Below, piece by piece: positions 7,015 through 11,441 of a DNA stretch of 11,441 nt. Every line of letters starts with the position of its first letter. Position 1 is the stretch's first letter. The stretch is from contig JAOAGB010000087.1 in the NCBI GenBank assembly GCA_026415995.1, positions 1 to 11,441 on the forward strand, read 5' to 3'. This DNA comes from Thermodesulfovibrio sp. Lineage in GTDB: Bacteria; Nitrospirota; Thermodesulfovibrionia; Thermodesulfovibrionales; Thermodesulfovibrionaceae. The notes beneath the pieces are model-generated. The model saw nothing but the letters and a program-made list of their open reading frames with translations, had not been told where the DNA came from and searched no databases. Position numbers and translations under genes: made by a program.

Positions 7015-7493
7015 TATTTTTTAAGAAACAGTCTTAAAAGTCCGAAGATTCCTCCAGCCACGGCTGTAACTGCAAGAGCACTTTTCCAATCAAAAAGAGT
7101 TGTCACATTACCTTCAATATTTTTTCCAACCACTATCAAAGCTGCTGAATTTTTAACTTCCACACTATTACCAATTACCACACCAGCCGCAGACCTTTTA
7201 ACTTTTATCTCTTCCTTGCCAATGCTCATTGGGCATAATGAAAAGTTTATTTCTGCTTTATCTGCCATAGAAACCGCACTTATACACTGATTCATGTTTA
7301 GTTCATTTGACTTTAAGAAGCCTATTGCTCCCTGTGTAATCTCTGACTTCTCCGCATCTACACTTAAGGCACATACCTGTTGCATCTCGGCATTACCTGC
7401 TTCCACTGCTCGAACAGTACTTTGTTTTACAGTCATGAACTCTGCTTCCACTATATCCATATTCTGGCTTTCAATTTCTATTCTTTCTTCCAT
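7014..7493 (-). CDS. Small repeat protein with C-terminal membrane anchor, unknown function
   Basis: I do not recognise this 159-residue protein. Residues about 25-130 divide almost perfectly into seven 15-residue units (one of 16). Each has alternating small/hydrophobic residues, a Gly/Asp/Asn-Lys turn, then an Ile/Val/Met strand: for example VCALSVDAEKSEITQ, CISAVSMADKAEINF and SAAGVVIGNSVEVKN. That pattern suggests a small beta-solenoid; bactofilin-like polymers are one comparison, but no family signature is visible. A hydrophobic segment (138-157, ALAVTAVAGGIFGLLRLFLK) ends at the C-terminus with basic residues. With no N-terminal signal this implies a tail anchor, with the repeats in the cytoplasm. 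The gene starts 9 bp after valS behind a strong AGGAGGAG site and overlaps nadC by one base, so it is surely expressed. It could be a scaffold or cytoskeletal-type protein; that is inference. Confidence 0.85.
   Translation of the reverse strand: MEERIEIESQNMDIVEAEFMTVKQSTVRAVEAGNAEMQQVCALSVDAEKSEITQGAIGFLKSNELNMNQCISAVSMADKAEINFSLCPMSIGKEEIKVKRSAAGVVIGNSVEVKNSAALIVVGKNIEGNVTTLFDWKSALAVTAVAGGIFGLLRLFLKK
7104..7421 (-). repeat. Seven tandem 15-residue repeats within the anchored protein
   Basis: Units begin at residues 25, 40, 55, 70, 85, 101 and 116, and all are 15 residues long except the fifth (16). Shared features are small residues at positions 1-3 (Ser/Cys/Ala), a hydrophobic position near 5-6, a turn around 8-9 (often Gly, Asp or Asn followed by Lys), and a hydrophobic residue near 12-13. 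Similarity is at the pattern level only. The DNA is not an obvious recent tandem duplication. Confidence 0.65.
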
Positions 7494-7502
7494 TTTCTCC
7501 TC

Positions 7503-10331
7503 CTAATTTATTTCTTCAAGAACCTTAAGATTCTCTTTTATTTTATCACTTCTTGTTAAAAGTTCTTCATATCTTGTCTTGTCTTTTTCTACTACATCCT
7601 TTGGTGCATTTTTTATAAAATCCTCGTTCATGAGTTTTTTATGTAAAAAATTTATATCCTGTTCTGTTTTCTGAAGCTCCTTTATAAGCCTTCTTTTTTC
7701 CTGTTCAATATCTATCATGTCTTTAACAGGTATATAAATCTCAAAATCTCTCTTTACAGATATAGCAGACCCTTTTTGTCTAACAATATCATTTGCTATT
7801 TTTAGCCTGCTTAATCTCGCAAGTTTCAAAATAAATTTATCTGCTTGATTTAATATATCCTTTGCCTGTGTTGTTAATGTTTTTATAAAGACTTCAAGAT
7901 TTACTGATGGAGAAATATTCAACTCTCCTCTAATACTTCTTATTCCTGATATGGCATCAATTACATATCCCATTTTTTCAACAGCCTCTTCATCTTTACT
8001 TATTAAAGTATGTGTAGGATAGGAAGAAATCATTATAGACTCATTCTTTTTAAGAATATTAAGCCATATTTCCTCTGTAACATAAGGCATGAATGGATGA
8101 AGAAGCTTAAGAATGTTTTCAAATATAAAAAAAAGACAGTTTACTGTATCATTTTTGTCTTCCTCTTCAGAATATAAAATAACCTTTGAAAGCTCTATAT
8201 CCCAATCGCAGAATTCATGCCATAGGAACTGATAAACTGCTCCTGCCGCATCATTAAACCTATATGCTTCAAGTGCCCTGTTTGTTTCATATATAGTATC
8301 ATGCAGTTTTGATAAAATCCATTTATCTTTCAAAGAGCTTACTTCTTCAACAGTTATCTCTTCTTTTGTTCTTAAGTGAACAAAACTCATAATAAACTTC
8401 ATAGCATTCCATATTTTATTTATGAAATGTCTATAACCTTCCACTCTTTCTTCTGAAAATTTTATATCCCTTCCCTGCGCTGCAAAGGCAGCTAAGGTGA
8501 ATCTAAAAGCATCTGCCCCGTATTTGTCTATCATTAAAAGGGGGTCTATTACATTACCCTTTGATTTACTCATCTTCTGTCCCTTTGAGTCTCTCACAAG
8601 CGCATGTATATAAACATCTCTAAAAGGTACATCTTTCATAAATTTCATTCCCATCATAATCATTCTTGCAACCCAGAAAAATATTATGTCAAAACCTGTT
8701 ACAAGAACACTGGTAGGATAAAATCTTTTTAAATCTTCTGTTTCCTCTGGCCATCCTAAGGTAGAAAAGGGCCACAGTGCTGATGAAAACCAGGTATCAA
8801 GAACATCAGGATCCTGAATAACTTCTCCACTTCCACATTTAGGACACATTTTAAGTTCTTCTCTACTTGCAAACGGTTCCGTCTCTCTTGGAATTTTAAT
8901 AATTTTTGCTCTCTGCTCTATTTCTTCCTTTGAAATTCCTATCTTTCTCAATTCATTAAAACTGCCACCCCATATTTCTTTACCATTGAGAGTTAAAGGT
9001 TTATAAAATAAAATTTCTATTAAATCACCCTGCTCTTTACCATTTTTTGATTTACATTTTGCACAGTACCATACAGGAATTCTATGACCCCACCAAAGTT
9101 GACGAGATATACACCAGTCTTTTATATCTCTCATCCAGGCATAATAGTTATTAACCCATCCTTCAGGAATAAATCTTATTTTACCTTCCTCGACAACCTT
9201 TACAGCTTCCTCTGCAAGAGGCTTTATTTTCACATACCACTGCACAGTCTGAAAAGGCTCTATTACTGTTTTACATCTATAACAATGACCTACAGCATGT
9301 TTGTGTTTTTCAACTTTTTCAAGAAGTCCAAGTTCTGTAAGATCAGCAATAATTTTTTTTCTTGCTTCGTACCTGTCCATACCTTTATACTTACCAGCCT
9401 CATCAGTCATTTTCCCTTCTTCATCTATAACACAAACATATGGAAGAGCGTGTCTTTGCGCCATTTCTGCATCATTAAAATCATGAGAGGGTGTCACTTT
9501 TACAGCTCCTGTTCCAAATTCCATATCAACAGCGCTGTCAGCAATTACGGGAATTTCTCTATTTATGAGTGGCAGAATTAAAATTTTCCCTATGAAATTT
9601 CTATATCTTTTATCCTCTGGATTAACAGCAACTGCTGTGTCCCCAAGCATTGTCTCGGGACGTGTTGTTGCAACCATAACATGATGTTCAGGATCATCTT
9701 GCAGCGGATATTTAATATAATATAGCTTACCTTCTATCTCTTCATGTTCAACTTCAAGGTCTGATAAAGCAGTATGACATCTAGGGCACCAATTAATAAG
9801 CCTTAGATCCCTATAGATTAATCCTTCCTCAAAAAGTCTTAAGAAAACCTCTTTAACTGCAAGACTTAACCCTTCATCCATTGTAAAACGAAGACGTGAC
9901 CAGTCACAGGACGCACCTATCCTTTTAAGTTGTCCTATAATTCTTCCTCCACAAGCTTCTTTCCATTTCCACACTTTTTGTAAAAAAGCATTTCTTCCTA
10001 AAGTATATCTATCCATTCCTTCCTGTAAAAGCTGTCTTTCTACTACATTTTGAGTAGCAATTCCTGCATGATCGGTTCCAGGTAACCATAAAGTATTATA
10101 TCCAAGCATTCTTTTCCATCTAATTAAGATATCCTGTAAAGTAGCATTTAAAGCATGTCCCATATGCAATGTTCCTGTAACATTTGGTGGCGGAATTACT
10201 ATCGAATATGTAGGACCCTGAGGATCAATATAAGGCTTAAAATATCCCTTTTCTTCCCAAAAACTGTATAGTTTTGTCTCGATATCCTCAGGTTTATAAG
10301 TTTCTGATATAGAAAGTTCTTTCTCATACAT
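7503..10331 (-). CDS. valS: Valyl-tRNA synthetase
   Basis: ValRS charges tRNA-Val with valine and edits mis-charged threonine. This class I enzyme shows PPPNVTGTLHMGH (47-59, HIGH signature), the CP1 editing domain with ATTRPETMLGDTAVAVNP (221-238), WWGHRIPVWYC (413-423), DVLDTWFSSALWPFSTLGWP (509-528), KMSKS (586-590), an anticodon-binding domain and a C-terminal coiled-coil arm (about 870-942). I choose the ATG at 10331 (942 residues), with GGAG 7 nt upstream (10339..10342). The frame can begin five codons earlier at a TTG (10346), but there GGAGG abuts the codon directly. The chosen start overlaps the preceding gene by 8 bp. The zinc ribbon between CAKC (423-426) and CPKC (496-499) holds an unusually long spacer of about 69 residues. 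Confidence 0.97.
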   Translation of the reverse strand: MYEKELSISETYKPEDIETKLYSFWEEKGYFKPYIDPQGPTYSIVIPPPNVTGTLHMGHALNATLQDILIRWKRMLGYNTLWLPGTDHAGIATQNVVERQLLQEGMDRYTLGRNAFLQKVWKWKEACGGRIIGQLKRIGASCDWSRLRFTMDEGLSLAVKEVFLRLFEEGLIYRDLRLINWCPRCHTALSDLEVEHEEIEGKLYYIKYPLQDDPEHHVMVATTRPETMLGDTAVAVNPEDKRYRNFIGKILILPLINREIPVIADSAVDMEFGTGAVKVTPSHDFNDAEMAQRHALPYVCVIDEEGKMTDEAGKYKGMDRYEARKKIIADLTELGLLEKVEKHKHAVGHCYRCKTVIEPFQTVQWYVKIKPLAEEAVKVVEEGKIRFIPEGWVNNYYAWMRDIKDWCISRQLWWGHRIPVWYCAKCKSKNGKEQGDLIEILFYKPLTLNGKEIWGGSFNELRKIGISKEEIEQRAKIIKIPRETEPFASREELKMCPKCGSGEVIQDPDVLDTWFSSALWPFSTLGWPEETEDLKRFYPTSVLVTGFDIIFFWVARMIMMGMKFMKDVPFRDVYIHALVRDSKGQKMSKSKGNVIDPLLMIDKYGADAFRFTLAAFAAQGRDIKFSEERVEGYRHFINKIWNAMKFIMSFVHLRTKEEITVEEVSSLKDKWILSKLHDTIYETNRALEAYRFNDAAGAVYQFLWHEFCDWDIELSKVILYSEEEDKNDTVNCLFFIFENILKLLHPFMPYVTEEIWLNILKKNESIMISSYPTHTLISKDEEAVEKMGYVIDAISGIRSIRGELNISPSVNLEVFIKTLTTQAKDILNQADKFILKLARLSRLKIANDIVRQKGSAISVKRDFEIYIPVKDMIDIEQEKRRLIKELQKTEQDINFLHKKLMNEDFIKNAPKDVVEKDKTRYEELLTRSDKIKENLKVLEEIN
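8835..9065 (-). other. Enlarged zinc-ribbon segment in ValRS
   Basis: Two CxxC pairs, CAKC and CPKC, flank a stretch rich in Lys, Glu and Ile. In the bacterial ValRS sequences I remember, the corresponding pairs are separated by roughly 10-20 residues or are absent. Here about 69 intervene, including LTLNGKEIWGGSFNELRKIG. The reading frame is intact and both flanks match the family, so it is a domain insertion and not an error. Confidence 0.6.
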
Positions 10332-10842
10332 TTTTTTTCTCCACAACCTCCAGAAGTTGTTTTAGAATATTAGATATCTCTACTTTAACTTCCTCTTTTA
10401 TCTTTGGTGTTATTTTTTCTATTATTTCTTCATAAGATACTTGAATTTTTTCAGTTACTGATTTTTCATTCAAAGTCGGTAAAATTTTTGGGGTTTTAAG
10501 TCGAGATTCTATCTTTTCAACTATTTCTTCTTTATTTAAAGGCTTCACTAAGTAATCTACACCTAAGCTTTTAAGCTTTTCTAAGTCGATTTTTGAATAA
10601 AAATTCAAGATTATTAGAATAGGCAGTAAAAGAGAATACTTTTCTCTTATTATTTTACAGAACTCCAAAGGTTCGATATCATCAAAATTTTCATCTAAAA
10701 TTAAATAATTCGGATTAATTTTATTAAAATTTTTTAGTAAATCATCAATATTACTTATTTTTTTTATTGATATTTGTGACAGTGAATCCTTTATCATTTC
10801 TAATATAACATCGTTTTTTTCTATCAGTATCAAATTGTTCAT
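10324..10842 (-). CDS. Response-regulator-like protein with degenerate receiver and C-terminal helical tail
   Basis: A 172-residue protein whose first 115 residues follow the CheY-like pattern: strand LILIEKND, strand YLILDE with candidate phosphoacceptor Asp50, strand ILIILN, and VDYLVKPLNKEEI with the conserved Lys100. The acidic pair that binds Mg2+ is degraded (Glu8-Lys9-Asn10 instead of Asp-Asp), and the conserved Thr/Ser at position 80 is Asn. Normal phosphorylation is therefore doubtful. Residues about 132-170 form a charged amphipathic helix (EEIIEKITPKIKEEVKVEIS), which resembles short helical tails I recall on some PilG/FrzZ-like regulators and carries no DNA-binding domain. It sits 1 bp after the mlaC-like gene and overlaps valS by 8 bp. 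The partner and role are unknown; a protein-interaction or scaffold function is more likely than transcription control. Confidence 0.82.
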   Translation of the reverse strand: MNNLILIEKNDVILEMIKDSLSQISIKKISNIDDLLKNFNKINPNYLILDENFDDIEPLEFCKIIREKYSLLLPILIILNFYSKIDLEKLKSLGVDYLVKPLNKEEIVEKIESRLKTPKILPTLNEKSVTEKIQVSYEEIIEKITPKIKEEVKVEISNILKQLLEVVEKKNV

Positions 10843-10843
10843 T

Positions 10844-11441
10844 TTATTTCTCCCTCAATAATTCTTCATGTTGTTTTGTTTTCATTCTTTTAATAAGCTC
10901 TTGATAGGAATAATTTCGGATGATTTTATTAAATTGTGAACGATAGTTACTAACAAGGCTTACACCCTCAATTACCACATCATAAACTTTCCATTCCTTT
11001 CCATTAAAATAAAGTCTATAATCAATTGGAATTTCTTTTTTATCGGTAGTAATAATTTTTGTTCTTACTTCTGCATATCTGTTATTATCAATCTTTTCAT
11101 CATAATAAACAACTTTTTCATCTGTATATGACTCGATTTTACCACTGTAGGATCTTTCAAGTAAATCTTTATATAGCTCTACAAATTCCTTCTTTTCTTG
11201 GGGGGTTCTGTCTTTCCAGTAAATACCAAGTGAACGTTTTGACATCTCTTCAAAATCAAAAACTTTTCCTATCTCAGTTCTTAATGCTGCTCTCCTTTTT
11301 TGAACTTTATCCTTTCCTTTATACTTCGGGTCTTTAAGAATGTTTATTACATTATCAACAGTATTTTTAATCTGTTCCTTAGGTGATAATAATGCAAATA
11401 CAAAGTCTGAGCAAAAAAATAGCAAAATTAAAAACACAATT
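10844..11441 (-). CDS. mlaC: MlaC/Ttg2D-family phospholipid-binding protein, N-terminus at window edge
   Basis: MlaC-type proteins shuttle phospholipids through the periplasm between an outer-membrane complex and the MlaFED ABC transporter in Gram-negative bacteria. The visible protein begins with a hydrophobic signal-peptide core and probable cleavage after FVFA. It continues with family features: SPKEQIKNTVDNVINIL, FDFEEMSKRSLGIYWKDRT, PQEKKEFVELYKDLLERSY, a beta-sheet region with IPIDYRLYFNGKEWKVYDVV, and IEGVSLVSNYRSQFNKII. The first in-window initiator is GTG at 11437, which would leave no basic n-region for the signal peptide, and the frame is open to the edge. The true start is therefore probably a few codons beyond the window. 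mlaD/E/F homologues would be expected upstream. Confidence 0.9.
   Translation of the reverse strand, partial: IVFLILLFFCSDFVFALLSPKEQIKNTVDNVINILKDPKYKGKDKVQKRRAALRTEIGKVFDFEEMSKRSLGIYWKDRTPQEKKEFVELYKDLLERSYSGKIESYTDEKVVYYDEKIDNNRYAEVRTKIITTDKKEIPIDYRLYFNGKEWKVYDVVIEGVSLVSNYRSQFNKIIRNYSYQELIKRMKTKQHEELLREK

Noticed and set aside
9084..9581. Plus-strand ORF of 165 codons opposite valS.
   Set aside because: Antisense shadow of a strongly conserved valS region; Phe/Ser/Cys-rich composition typical of reverse-strand artefacts.
1..11441. Searched for CRISPR arrays, insertion sequences, tRNA or rRNA genes, phage or defence modules.
   Set aside because: No direct-repeat arrays, transposase motifs, tRNA-like cloverleafs or mobile-element ends were visible. 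The window is a dense, uniform operon plus the fdh gene.

Overview
The window is an AT-rich (roughly one third G+C) bacterial segment in which every supportable gene lies on the minus strand, packed head to tail with overlaps or gaps of a few bases. The gene content (a Tat-exported selenocysteine formate dehydrogenase, a sigma-54 type two-component system, an MlaC-like lipid-transport protein) and the low G+C suggest an anaerobic, Gram-negative, possibly thermophilic lineage. A Thermodesulfovibrio-like Nitrospirota member is my best guess, but this is inference from style and content, not a database match.

Read in the direction of transcription (high to low coordinates), the layout is: the end of an mlaC-type gene cut by the right edge; a small response-regulator-like protein with a degraded phosphorylation site; valS; a small protein made of about seven 15-residue repeats ending in a membrane helix; nadC; purM; a soluble PAS-type sensor histidine kinase; and an NtrC-family response regulator. 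These eight genes look like one long operon. The mlaC/receiver and kinase/regulator junctions leave 1 bp. The receiver/valS, repeat-protein/nadC, nadC/purM and purM/kinase junctions overlap. The valS/repeat-protein gap is 9 bp and carries a strong ribosome binding site.

The only real intergenic space is 2335..2575, between the response regulator and a large formate dehydrogenase alpha subunit gene that runs off the left edge. That gene has an in-frame TGA at 1777..1779 exactly where selenocysteine is expected, followed by a plausible SECIS hairpin, and reads on without a stop to base 1.

The intergenic space is the most interesting part. It holds a sigma-54-like promoter (2473..2488). Right after the predicted start of transcription comes a leader of about 100 nt with a 10-bp hairpin, a strong intrinsic terminator just before the fdh ribosome binding site, and two blocks complementary between the first hairpin's loop and the terminator region. 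Those two blocks nest into an alternative structure that would break both hairpins. This is the layout of a terminator/antiterminator switch (riboswitch or protein-controlled attenuator) on a selenium- and molybdenum/tungsten-dependent enzyme. A coherent but unproven model is that the adjacent kinase/regulator pair starts fdh transcription through sigma-54, and the leader then decides whether transcription continues into the gene, perhaps according to cofactor, selenium or metal supply.
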